DNA from: Polytrichum commune
Taxonomy: Eukaryota; Streptophyta; Polytrichopsida; Polytrichales; Polytrichaceae
Assembly (NCBI GenBank): GCA_950295325.1
Contig: OX485803.1
Location: forward strand, 67,037,554 to 67,101,553
Length of the DNA: 64,000 bases
Reading direction: 5' to 3'
Positions 22,642 through 32,661 of this stretch are shown here, piece by piece. The notes beneath the pieces were generated by a model. It searched no databases, was not told the origin of the DNA, and saw only the letters and a list, made by a program, of their open reading frames with translations. The position numbers and the translations under genes are program-made. Each line of letters begins with the position of its first letter. The stretch's first letter is position 1.

Positions 22642-24582
22642 TGAGCTTGATACGCTTCGGGAACCCCTTCTACAGCCGGCTCACATTAGAAGTAGAGTAG
22701 GAAAGAGAGCTCTAGCAGCTAGACCGCCGCGGGTGGAGGTGGAGTGAGGTTTTTAGAGTAAACTAGACTAAATCCGTCCACCTGCAACCCCATCATGTCT
22801 GAAGCCCTGACTTCGAGCTAGAACTTGACAAAGTCGATGACGCAATTGAAGCATTTTTAGTTGTACCACAACGCACTATAAATGGGTGGTTGAAGCTTTT
22901 GGTGTCGGTCAATATGTCATACTTTCGCAACCCGTGCATGGAAGTTACTCGAGAACTATCAAGTTAATACCCAATAAAGTTAAGGATAAGGGCTAGGCTA
23001 TTGTGGAAGTTTCAAGGACCTTGGTGCACCATCATCATCATATAAAAAATAGGATGAGGATGAATTAGTTTTGGAGTGTTGCTCTTTTTTCTTTCTTCCT
23101 TTTCCTTCATTTTTATGTACGAAGACTTTCATTGTCTTTAGTTAAGTCAACCACAAATGCCACAAAAGCAAGTCAAGGGTCAAGCATTTGAGACAATCTT
23201 CTACTTCTTTCTTCTTTTATATTTATGAAAATTAAACTTCCCTCCCTCCTTCCACTCCCCCCTTTCTCCCCACTCCATTCACAAAGAGGAGAGGCATACC
23301 TTACAATGACTTACAAGGTCTATGTATGCATTCATTGGCAATAGACGTCTTGATCGCGCTTCTAAATCAATGATAAAAGTATAAAAGTATGATGAATAGA
23401 TGCTTTAGCGATTAGCGTTGAATTGGTTGTCGGGTACAAAGAGTAGGAAATTACTTGTTATTTAAAAATATCTTCTTGTCCAGGAGGAGGCTTGAAGTGC
23501 CATCCAGAAATGCCGTCCTCTGAGGCAATCACGTTGTCCTACGTTCCCCACATTCCCCGAGAGCCAACAATTATACTTGTAATATTGAGGTATCGAGTAT
23601 GAACATAGCCCTCAGCCAGTGTACACAAAAGCCTCCAAAGTCACATGGGTGTTCACCTCCATAGTTCACATGGAAAAAAATGTTGTGTTTGAAATCCTAG
23701 TTGTAGGGTTGTACAATCGATCTCTCTTTTCGTCTACCTTGTTAACATCCTCTCACATTCATATAATTGCATGCATTGCAAAATTATGTGATTTGATCTT
23801 ACATATGTTTGTAGACTTTATCAAATTGATTGGACTTTATATGGATTAATACATTACTATAGACATATTTCCACCACCAAAATTATTGTTCGAGTAGGTT
23901 CAAAAATACAAATGACTATATCATTGATATTATAAAAACATTAATTACCAACTTGGAGGATTGGCATGAATTATTCAATGTTTGTTCATTGGAAAGCATG
24001 ATAACCAAGTATTGTCTCCCATTATAGAAGTGAAACACATGCAAGAATATGTCAATGTTTGTCTTTTTGATAGAATGTCTAACCAAATATCAACTCCTGT
24101 TAGAGAGGTGAGGATCACTTTTTTTTTTCTGGTAAGACACATATTGATGTCCAATCTGCAGATAGTCTATAAGCATATAATGGTTTGGTTGTCTTCACCT
24201 TCCGAGTGGATGAATTTGCTCTATCTAAAGAAAAAGAAAGAAAGAAAATCCTTCAATATCTTCCATTCGGCACTTACCTGAGAGTCTCTACATGGTGTGC
24301 ACTTATAACACCATCAATGGTCAATTAGGCATCTTCGCTTCCGTACATATGTGAATTTTATAATGTTCGTCATTCATTAACTAGATCATATTTATCTTTT
24401 GATACATCTTTTTATCACCAAAGTTGATTTTCATTTGCCTCCCACCCAATAAGAAATACAAGTTAATATTCATGGAAGTGTCCATTATGCATTCAACTAA
24501 CTCAATTTATGTAGATTGAATGACTAGGTATGTGGATATGGCATTGACTACACACGTTCTATTGTATCTCAAAACTTTTAGG
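22642..24582. other. No supported gene
   Basis: About 1.9 kb. A GC-richer patch at 22655-22750 has no frame I recognise. Open frames at 23619-23849 and 23982-24281 have no domain signature. A polypyrimidine stretch lies near 23240-23270. Confidence 0.4.
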
Positions 24583-25147
24583 GGCTTGGGTTTCGCAACG
24601 TCTACATATTCTCATCTCAAAGCCCAAGGCAACCGTCTTTCATCTTTGTGACACATAGTCTATTTATGAGGTTCTAAGATTGCTACTGAATGTTATGTAG
24701 GACGGCATGTTGTTTAAGGGTTTTTGTTTTTATCATGACTAAAATCCAGATTCATAGGTTGTTGACTTTGTATTTGTATGTTTAGCTACCCACAAACAAC
24801 ATGCCTCAAATGACCTTATGTTTTTTAAGGGCGGCCATGAGCACTTTCAATCCCACCCATTCACACAAGGGACTTCAAAAAGGCCTTTGTGACATTCTCC
24901 TCTTCCACTTTTGTCTATCCTTTTGAGGCTCTTGGTAGTTGTAGCTCTCAGATTATAGAACATGTGTTTCTACCTCTTGGTTTTGGTGAGAGTTGTTTGT
25001 GGCTATTGGATCATGTTCTGAAGAGTTTTTGGTTTGCGTTCTTAGTAGTTGTAGTCCTTCAATTTGCATTCTCAGAGCTTTCGTAGTTAGTTCTAGTACC
25101 TTAGTGATATATCTTAATCTATTAGCTCATAACCATTCTTGAATCTC
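24583..25147 (+). repeat. Dispersed ~565-bp repeat, copy 2
   Basis: Second copy of the unit at 1944-2512, same order and strand. It shares GGGTTTCGCAACGTCTA at the start, GGGCGGCCATGAGCACTT in the middle and TAATCTATTAGCTCATAACC near the end, with numerous substitutions and small gaps. Class unknown. Confidence 0.65.
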
Positions 25148-25901
25148 AAAACAAAACACAATGCAAAACATGAACTAACAATTAGCAACTCTATCACATG
25201 TGAATTAACTTTTCCATCAGGGAGCAAGCATGGCCAAGTATACAAAAAAATTGCTCCAACCTTCTAAACCCATGATTTTTTTGGGTCAAACACCTAGAAG
25301 CAGTAGCAAAGTGTTGTTTAAATTGGATTTATTTCCATAGCACCCTTTATTGTTGTGTACTCAAATATAAAATATCAAGATGAGATCTTCAAAATCATTA
25401 TTAAAAGTATTGCTCAAAAGCTAATGGCTAAATATGTTTTTGGACGTAGATTTCAGGACCTTAAATACTTTGAAGTTGGATTTTTTTCTTCATATTCCTT
25501 GAATTTATAATGAACTTGAGAAATTAAATTTGAATTCATTGAAGAATTCATCATTTTGAATACAAAATTTGTAGGAAAAAAAAATGTAATATTATCATGT
25601 TTTAAACAAATTTTAATAAATTATGTGTTCAATATATCTACTTGCACACTACTTGCACTATCTTCTAAAATATGTAGAATTTTCTTCGAAAACATATTAT
25701 CAACATAAATTGCTTGGCTTTGTAGATCAATGTGTTTTTCAAATGTTTATTATTTTTTCCTTCACAAAATTCAAAGTTAGTATATAGTTTTGAATCACTT
25801 TCACTTAAACCTATGTAGGGTAATGGAGTTGAATACTTGATTGTGCTTGTGCCCATCAACCATATTCAAAGTAGTGTTTATGGAATTTTTGGTTGTCACC
25901 T
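25148..25901. other. AT-rich stretch, nothing recognised
   Basis: Very AT-rich, with no open frame of recognisable family. It ends at the left terminus of the TIR-bounded element starting at 25902. Confidence 0.4.
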
Positions 25902-27423
25902 GGGGGGTCACTCCCATATTTTGGAAAACTATGTATTTTGAGAACAAATATAGGGTCCACTTTGAAGTTGCGACCTACAGATTATGAAACCTACATTTAT
26001 AACAAAGGCCAAGTTATACATTGAACTTCATGGTATAAATAAATCAGGGTGTTTACAAATTGATCATGTTAGAGAAATTCTACCACCAAAACATCATAGG
26101 GTTCAGTAGGGTGAAGAATTAAAATAACATATACCAGGGCCCCACACTATGGATGAGCGCCATTGGATGATATCTCATGGATGTATTTTTGTAGTTGAAT
26201 GTAATATGTCGAGTTAGCTGCAAGAAGGGGTCTCAACAAATTTGGGCATTTTGTTTGGCTTTGTGAGTACCCCATTAGGGTTTGTGGGAGTACCCCTCAG
26301 TTTTCATGTTTGTGCAAGCTCTTACTTTCTTCCAAACTTGGTGAATGTTGATGATTAGTTGATCAAGGTTTTGGAGTAGGCCCACATGAATAGTTGCACT
26401 CCTAAGGTGAGCCCATCTCCAAATGCATCTTTCCTAATTTCAGTTCTTTGCTTGCTATGGTAGATGTATAGAGTTTAGGGTTTTGTTTTGGTGGTGATTG
26501 CTCACATTTTTTCGGTTTAGTTGTCAATGGAGAGGAAGGGGGCAACGTCAACAAAAGGCATTTGAGTGAGTGACTCAAGGTTTAAGGTTCTTGTGAGGTT
26601 GTTGGTCACAAACCATGTTTGTAATGTCTTTAAAGTTGAAATTATTCTCACTTGTTGATTCCAATGCTAGTCCAAAACCTATTGGACTTTGTAAGTATGC
26701 AAAGGATTGGCCATGTGGCATTTGACCCAAGGCCACATTGATGAGTGCCGAGGTTATGGTTAGATATGTGCTAGCTGAAGAGAAATTTAAGAAAGATCCA
26801 AAAGGAGTTACCTAGAAGATCGCCAATGGCACTTGAGGTCTTCAGACTGGAATTTGTGGATGTAGATTTAGCACATAACCTTGGATGTTGTGTAGTGAGA
26901 GGTTTTAACCATTGGAATTGGAACAATCATACAAATTGCTTCAATATTGAACGTGTAAACCCTAAATAAACTCTATTGTTGGTGTTTGTTGGTTATGTTC
27001 TAATGCTTTGTGTATGTATGCAATTGTGTTATTAAACACAAATGTTGAAAGCATTTCCATGTAGTTTTAAACACAAGCATTTTGTCACCATTTCCATATG
27101 TGTTTGTGTTGAATGAGTCGAGTGCATACTAGGAAGCTAAATTGTGTGCATGTTGTTTTGATGTGTGAATTACGATCTTGTATGTGCAAGTATTAGATTT
27201 TACATGACATCATCAAAAACTATAATTTATAGCTACTATATGCCCATGTAAAAGAAGAATAAATACCAAGTTAACCTACCCATAGGGTCCTCAAAAAATA
27301 ACGAATGTAATAAAATCATATAATAGTAGGGTCCACAATATTTACCTTCTCCAATATAATACATCCCCTTAAAACACCTAGTGTTCTCACCTGTTCCCAT
27401 TAAATACAAGGGAGTGACCCCCC
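25902..27423. mobile_element. Candidate 1.5-kb element with 14-bp perfect inverted ends
   Basis: GGGGGGTCACTCCC at 25902-25915 is matched exactly in inverse at 27410-27423, each followed by a similar TATTT-containing block. About 1522 bp apart. The inside has an old coding-like texture around 26640-26900 but I could not identify a transposase. No convincing target duplication is visible. It may be a non-autonomous DNA transposon of unplaced superfamily, or a chance inverted pair. Confidence 0.4.
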
Positions 27424-28359
27424 GAGGGTGCTCCACTTGCGCATGTCATCTCCAATGCCATAGTGATCAATGCAGTTACATGCATCACAATGGGGTGCTC
27501 GCAACAACACCAATTTAACTCCTCTCCTTTTTGTTGTGTGTAATGTTGACCCTGATAAGTCTTGGGAAAGCAAGGTATGTTGTTTGACACTCGTGTGCAT
27601 TGCTTTGTGGCATGTTTGCATAATATATGTCCACTCCACGTCCGTTGAGATGTCTATGGCTTGCAATCATCTTGGTATGCATGATCACAGTAAGGAATTC
27701 CAACAACATCCTCATTTGTTTAGTCAACATTGGTAACCACACTCAAACCTTTCACAACAATTGGTCGTGCACCTTCACACTGTTCAATCTACGCTTATAT
27801 ATTTACTTCCTACTCTTACCTAAACTTCCTACTTTTAGTCCTAACCACACCTCCAATAGTGGTTCTTCTTTGCTAATATCTTCTCCCTTATCCTTAGTTA
27901 TTGACTTCTACTTTCTTGGCTAATTCCAAAAAGGTAAGTTCTACATACCGTTAACAAGAGGCTAGGATTTGTGGCATACATATAGGATATGGATTATAGC
28001 GTCAGTGCCAAAAGTGGTTAATACATATTATATTACAATATGTACATTTCAATTGGTGTCATTTACATCAGGCTAGTTGTGCTTTACACAAGAAAGAAAT
28101 AAAGAAGACGACTGTGATGTTGCCACAAGCGTGAATTATGATGTTGGCTTCATTTTCAAAGTTGGTTAGAGTCTATATGTAATCTCGGAACGGGCATTCC
28201 AAGAAATAAAGGCCCATGAAGACCACTACCTCCTTTCAAAGGTGAACACTTTGAATGGGCGCAGACAAACCGGCTGAGATTTGTCTCCTCTAAGGGCAAG
28301 CAACCTATAATCCTTCAAAAAAGCTACAAGGAATGACACATAATGTTGGGTTGTTAACA
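27424..28359. other. No supported gene
   Basis: Overlapping open frames on both strands at 27400-27923 contradict one another and show no domain. The rest is repeat-like text without a recognised partner. Confidence 0.4.
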
Positions 28360-28985
28360 TCTAGTGTTGGTGACACTATACATACCGCGGTTTACAATGA
28401 GTATTGAGCCAGACAATGAGAATTGGTGACACTAGATATCATCATATTTAGTGGTGTAGTGGACGCTGCTGCTGTTGGGTAGGAAACACGGACTAATACA
28501 TTTTGGATGCGTTGCTGTGGCTGAGACCCTTATAAGGGCCCATGACCATTACACTTGAAGCACATTCATTGGTGGAAAAGGCGGAGCCGGTCCAAGTTTG
28601 CTTCACACTACGCTTGAGGGACCACTGGAGTATGTGAATGCACAATGGATGTAAAGTCTACATGGATTCCTACATGGCATCGAACGGATCATGCTTCATG
28701 CTCACTTGGACTATTTTCAAAAACCAGGCCTAACACAAAATCGGGAGACCATGGCATTCCAAATGCTCATAACTGTTGATTTATTCTATTTTATCATGTG
28801 TGGAGACCCGCATGAATAGAAATTCATTGAAATAGCATTTGGTTGAGGGCCCGGTCACATATGACTTCACACTACACTTGAAGATCTGTGACCACACTAC
28901 ATGATTATGGAGGTGTGATGGGACGGCCTTTGGACGCTTTCTTTTGGGCTCTCACAATTTCATGGTCACGGCTCTTGGCTCGTGT
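28360..28985 (+). repeat. Dispersed repeats, second copies, uninterrupted empty site
   Basis: 28360-28442 matches 5830-5912; 28548-28985 matches 4981-5440. At 28541-28560 the text AGGGCCCATGACCATTACAC runs on without interruption, whereas in the first copy a SINE sits at this point between two copies of the 12-bp target. This copy therefore preserves the pre-insertion state. Confidence 0.75.
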
Positions 28986-29335
28986 GTGAAGTGGCCCTTA
29001 ATTACCGGATTCCAGTGCGGATGCTCTAATTAAGTAGATGTGGGGATGGTGGACTTTTAAGGTGACAGTGGAGGGAGTTGGGGTTGGGACGCGGAGGCAG
29101 GCAGACAGCTAGGCTAGGGCAGAGGCTATTATGTAAGTTATGCTGCAGTAGTCATGAGTCATGAGCAGAAGTTAGCTAACTCCACGGGACCTGATGATAA
29201 AGTCAGCTGTCATTGTGGATCCTCTTATGCAAGATTCAGGCCTGGCCTGCCTTGGCCTGCCTTTTCTTTTCTTTTCTTCTCTTCTCTTTTGAGTCGGTGA
29301 GCGGCCTGCACCCCAGCTGCACTGATTATCCCAAT
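28986..29335. other. GC-richer low-repeat segment, no gene identified
   Basis: A purine- and GC-richer 350 bp with no partner elsewhere in the window; a plus-strand frame from 29213 has a hydrophobic start (FFSFLLFSF) but is interrupted by the element at 29336 and is unlike any family I know. Could be degraded unique sequence. Confidence 0.3.
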
Positions 29336-29416
29336 TACTGCATGTTCCTATTTGGAGTTACGGAGTGCTATAGCTATTCAACGAGAATGTCATATTCTAC
29401 AAAGCAATGTTGTGTA

Positions 29417-29689
29417 TATAACATTATTCAGATTCATGACAGTGTTATGTGGGACTGACAATATTCTACGGAATATTCTTCACATTTAGACTGAATGTGA
29501 GGACTATTTTGCAAAATATTGTCAGTCCCACGGAGCATTGTCATGGATCTAATTTGAATGTGAGGAATATTCTGCAGAATACTGTCAGTCCCATGGAACA
29601 TTGTCATGGATCTAATCGGTATGTGAGGAATGTTCTGCAAAATACTAACAGTCCCACGGAACATTGTCATGTATTTGAATAATGTTATG
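29417..29689. mobile_element. MITE, family A, copy 3, with expanded right arm
   Basis: Termini as in the other copies (left TATAACATTATTCAGATTC, right reverse-complemented CATAACATTATTCAAATAC). It is 273 bp, nearly twice the usual length, because the right arm occurs three times in tandem (29491-29680). Short open frames on both strands follow the repetition and are not genes. Confidence 0.75.
29491..29680. repeat. 63-bp tandem triplication of a MITE arm
   Basis: Three units start at 29491, 29554 and 29617. Each contains ATGTGAGGA, a palindromic ATTCTGCAGAAT or close variant, TGTCAGTCCCA and GGAACATTGTCATGGATCT. Unit lengths are 63, 63 and 64 bp. Confidence 0.9.
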
Positions 29690-29794
29690 TATGTTCTCTA
29701 ATGTCCGAACAACGTATTGACCTTCCGTTAGTAAAAATTGAACCCTTGAGTAAGACATTATTGCACTCCGTAACTCCGAATATCAACATGCACT

Positions 29795-30600
29795 GTAGTA
29801 GAGATACGCTTGTAACTAATCACTTAAGAGATTCTATGCTAGATGTGGAAAAGTATGAGGTGGTGCAAATTATTCACATGTATGAAGATAGTAATCAAGA
29901 GGACTGTTTTTTTTTTTTGGTAATTTTATTCCTTAAATTGAAATTAGTGTGAATTTCTGAAGCCAAAAGTTGGCCCAAACATATTACCAATGTCTAGAGT
30001 CCGCCATGACCGCTCATTCCTCGTCACTTTAGCACTCCATACCATGACATGTGTTATGACACTCTTGAATCCAGCCTGATCGAACTTCAATCCCAACCAA
30101 ATCGAAATTCAGTCCTAGCCTAATCGAAATTCTAGTACCAAACAAATTGCCAATGGGTCTTGGTCAGGGAATAGTCGCCTCTACTATGATTGAGATTATC
30201 AGTGTAGCCAAGCACTGCCCATTATAGTAGAGGCGACTATTCCCAATCAAGAATTTATAGGCAACTAAATCTATAGGGTACCGGAATTTCGAAAAGGCTA
30301 AGATTGAATTTCAATTAGGTTGGGATTGAATCTCAATCAAGACGGAACCAATAATGTCATGACACATGTCCTGGTTTTGAGTGCTAAAGCAACGAGGATT
30401 GAGCGGTTATGCTAGACTCTAGACATTGGTAATATGCCTAGACCAACAATAATTTTAATTCAAGGAATAAAATTACCAATTTTTTACAATCCTTGTGATT
30501 TTTATCTTCCTACATGGAGAAATTTGTACCGCCTTATACTTCTCAAGATTTGGCGCAGAATCTCTCAAGTGACGGGTGCATGTACTCTACTTGAGTTCCG
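29795..30600. repeat. Long inverted repeat (~380-bp arms), hairpin former
   Basis: Two imperfect arms face each other across a 36-nt loop (30188-30223). Next to the loop, 30167-30187 and 30224-30244 pair perfectly over 21 bp. Further out the arms match through TTCAATCCCAACC/GGTTGGGATTGAA, TTTAGCACTC/GAGTGCTAAA, GGTAATTTTATTCCTT/AAGGAATAAAATTACC, GAAGATA and CACTTAAGAGATTC/GAATCTCTCAAGTG. Outer parts have a coding-like look (LDVEKYEVVQ on one arm, DLEKYKAVQ on the other), suggesting an inverted duplication of once-coding sequence. A transcript from either strand would fold into a long double-stranded RNA. Confidence 0.75.
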
Positions 30601-30685
30601 CACAAGCTGCAAGGAAGCTGCCAGGCTGATGAGGAATGAATTAGGAGGAGGGAATGAGCTAGAAGGGAGTTGAAAGTTGGGAGTA

Positions 30686-30758
30686 GTTTTTCTTTTCTTT
30701 TGTTTTTGAGACAGAAGGCCAACACAGCCAACGCCAAAAGGAATTGGGAATTGGGAGT
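30686..30758 (-). mobile_element. 5'-truncated SINE copy
   Basis: On the minus strand it keeps only the last ~45 bp of the SINE at 4776-4980 (GGCGTTGGCTGTGTTGGCC, then CTTCTGTCT) and an A-rich tail. GTTGGGAGT occurs on both sides (about 30676 and within the minisatellite GAATTGGGAGTTGGGAGTTG at about 30740-30770), consistent with a target duplication. The box A and B region is missing, so it has no promoter. Confidence 0.65.
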
Positions 30759-32162
30759 TGGGAGTTGGGAATTGCAGGGAGTGCATTCCCAGGTGATCAT
30801 GAGCTACTGTAGGTTAAGTTAATTTGTCCACATGCCATGCCTTTGCTGCATTTGCTGAAACCGACACCCATGAGTTCTATAACATGATTGGGCACCACTC
30901 TAGATTTAAGCAGCAGGCTGTAGATTAGTATGGGCCCTCAAGTGGAGGCCACACACGCCCCAAACTGGAGGTTTTTACAAAAAGCCGTCTCGGACTGGAG
31001 AGGTGAAACCATATGTTCCGAAACTCGGGGTTACACTACCGTATATTGTATGTGCAAATGAGCCGTTGTTTATGTTAGTTTAGTGACATCCCACCTCAAA
31101 GACGATTACTTTACAACAAGTTGAAATAGATAAAAGTCTCAAAAATCTAAGATTGAATGTTGCATTCTTATTGGCTTCCAAAGTGATGGGATGTGTTCCC
31201 CCCCCCCCCCCCCCCCCTCCCATCATTTTTCAAGAGCCGGCACTCTAGTGGGATGGCAAACCCCCGTTTCTAGTTGCCAGTTCAATGAAGAATCAACTTT
31301 TTATTTAGCTCCCGGAATGCTAAGAAGGTGGTGTCAGTGGGAGAAACTTGCAGTTTCAAAGCTTATGTGGCCCCCCCTTCAATGGGCGGATAAAACAAGC
31401 ATGTAGGTGTCGTTCACGCTCTAGTTGCCGAGTCCATGGAGAATAATATTGTGCCACTTGCGTACCCTTCTATAGTGTAAGTACATTTTCATAATCAATG
31501 TGGTCCACACTTTGCATTGCAAGTGGACCCCCCTTGCTAAATCGTTCCATAATTGGCAATTATTCTATCCCCTACCCCCGACTTCCCCCAAAGAAAACAG
31601 CGAAAAGAAGCAAGATGTGGACACCATCCTAGCCTCAGCAAACCAAGCTTCAATGTAACATTGCTGAGCTCCACCCATCACTTACCCTAGATATTTGATC
31701 AAGGGTTGGGAATAACTATGTTATGATTCTCCAAAAACAATGACTTTAGTCTTAGTGCCGCAGCAAAGCCCTTGTGGAACATGACATCCCTTTATTCAAA
31801 ATGGGTGAGGGGAACATGAGACTTAGTGATGTTTTGATAATAAAGTTGTTAGTGTGTGTGTGCACGTGCACATATACTCACTCTTGTTCTTGTGACTAGA
31901 AAACTTAGATTAATGCATCCTGACCTTGGCAAATCGAGCTTTGATAATCCTCCTACATATCCATTCTCACCCAATAATTCATGTACCTGGGATCATGTAT
32001 CCAACCTGTGATTGATTAGGGCGTCCATGCCCAAGATGGTATGATAAATTGTATTTTTTTCATAAAAGCCAGAAAAGAAGTCTTTTAAAGAACAAGTCGG
32101 TCAGCTGTTCAGAAATCTAGGTGAACTGCAGAGTGAACTGGGCACATTCCCAGTTGTTGAAG
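30759..32162. other. No supported gene; 21-nt C run
   Basis: A run of 21 C at 31198-31218 is the longest homopolymer in the window. Open frames nearby, including 31191-31406, are not recognisable. The last part (32100-32162) would have been the 3' continuation of the exon at 32661-32362 before the hAT MITE inserted. Confidence 0.4.
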
Positions 32163-32389
32163 CAGTGTCCAGGGAGATTTCAGGGCTTAGTCAGTCGTGA
32201 TCCTAGTGTTTCCAAGACCAACCAGTTACATGTTGACATCTTTCGGGCTTTCTTCATTAAATTGCTGAGTAGTCTATAAATTTCTCTAAATGGATCGGTA
32301 ATGTTCCTGAAGTCTTGAATTTGAACAGGTTATTGCTCAAACTCAACCAGTCCATTTGTAACTAGCGCTCAGGATCTCCCCGTTCCTTG
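32163..32389. mobile_element. hAT-type MITE, copy 1, in the 3' end of a coding exon
   Basis: 227 bp flanked by a perfect 8-bp target duplication TGTTGAAG (32155-32162 and 32390-32397). Left terminus CAGTGTCCAGGGAGATTT, right reverse-complemented CAAGGAACGGGGAGATCC. A second copy with its own perfect 8-bp duplication is at 56274-56499; they share TCCTAGTGTTT, CAACC.GTTACATG.TGACATC and TCAACCAGT. An 8-bp duplication with CA..TG ends defines hAT. Non-coding, but its right end is read as the C-terminus of the overlapping minus-strand exon. Confidence 0.9.
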
Positions 32390-32661
32390 TGTTGAAGAGC
32401 ATCTAAAGCTAACTTAAGCAATCTGGCAATGTCTTGTGATTGAAATTTTGAATGATGCTTACCAAAATACAATTCTATAGAGTCACGTTTGTCCATAACG
32501 ACAAGTTCTGACTTGACAGTGTCATACTTCCTGACCTCAGACCAAGGCCAAAATACAGGGGAAGAATCAATCTGGGACTGAAAGAATATCAATTGACAAC
32601 GACTCTCCTGTATGCTGAACACAATAGGGCGAGTGAGTTTAATTTTTAAAAATCCAATCAA
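32362..32661 (-). CDS. Coding-looking terminal exon of an unassigned gene
   Basis: An open minus-strand frame whose part from about 32590 has protein-like composition: FWPWSEVRKYDTVKSEL, MDKRDSIELYFGKHH, then an amphipathic helix DIARLLKLALDALQ. Alternating hydrophobic strands ending in a helix would fit a PH-like fold, but that is only an impression and I do not recognise the family. Acceptor-like CTTTCAG at about 32585 would start the exon. The last residues (KERGDPER) and the stop are encoded by the inserted hAT MITE. It lies 1.9 kb downstream of PRORP on the same strand; it could be a separate gene, an alternative PRORP 3' exon, or a gene fragment. I found no convincing upstream exons. 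Confidence 0.35.
   Translation of the reverse strand: MIGFLKIKLTRPIVFSIQESRCQLIFFQSQIDSSPVFWPWSEVRKYDTVKSELVVMDKRDSIELYFGKHHSKFQSQDIARLLKLALDALQHKERGDPER

Larger units (their letters stand above)
29336..29797. mobile_element. Outer TIR element hosting a MITE
   Basis: Left end TACTGCATGTTCCTATTTGG (29336-) continues GAGTTACGGAGTGC; the right end (to 29797), reverse-complemented, reads TACAGTGCATGTTGATATTC then GGAGTTACGGAGTGC. The arms are roughly 40 bp. The middle is almost wholly occupied by the family A MITE at 29417-29689, so the host element was small. No coding capacity, superfamily unknown. Confidence 0.5.

Noticed and set aside
27387-27923. Five overlapping frames on both strands near 27.4-27.9 kb
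   Set aside because: Mutually contradictory, none with a recognisable motif.
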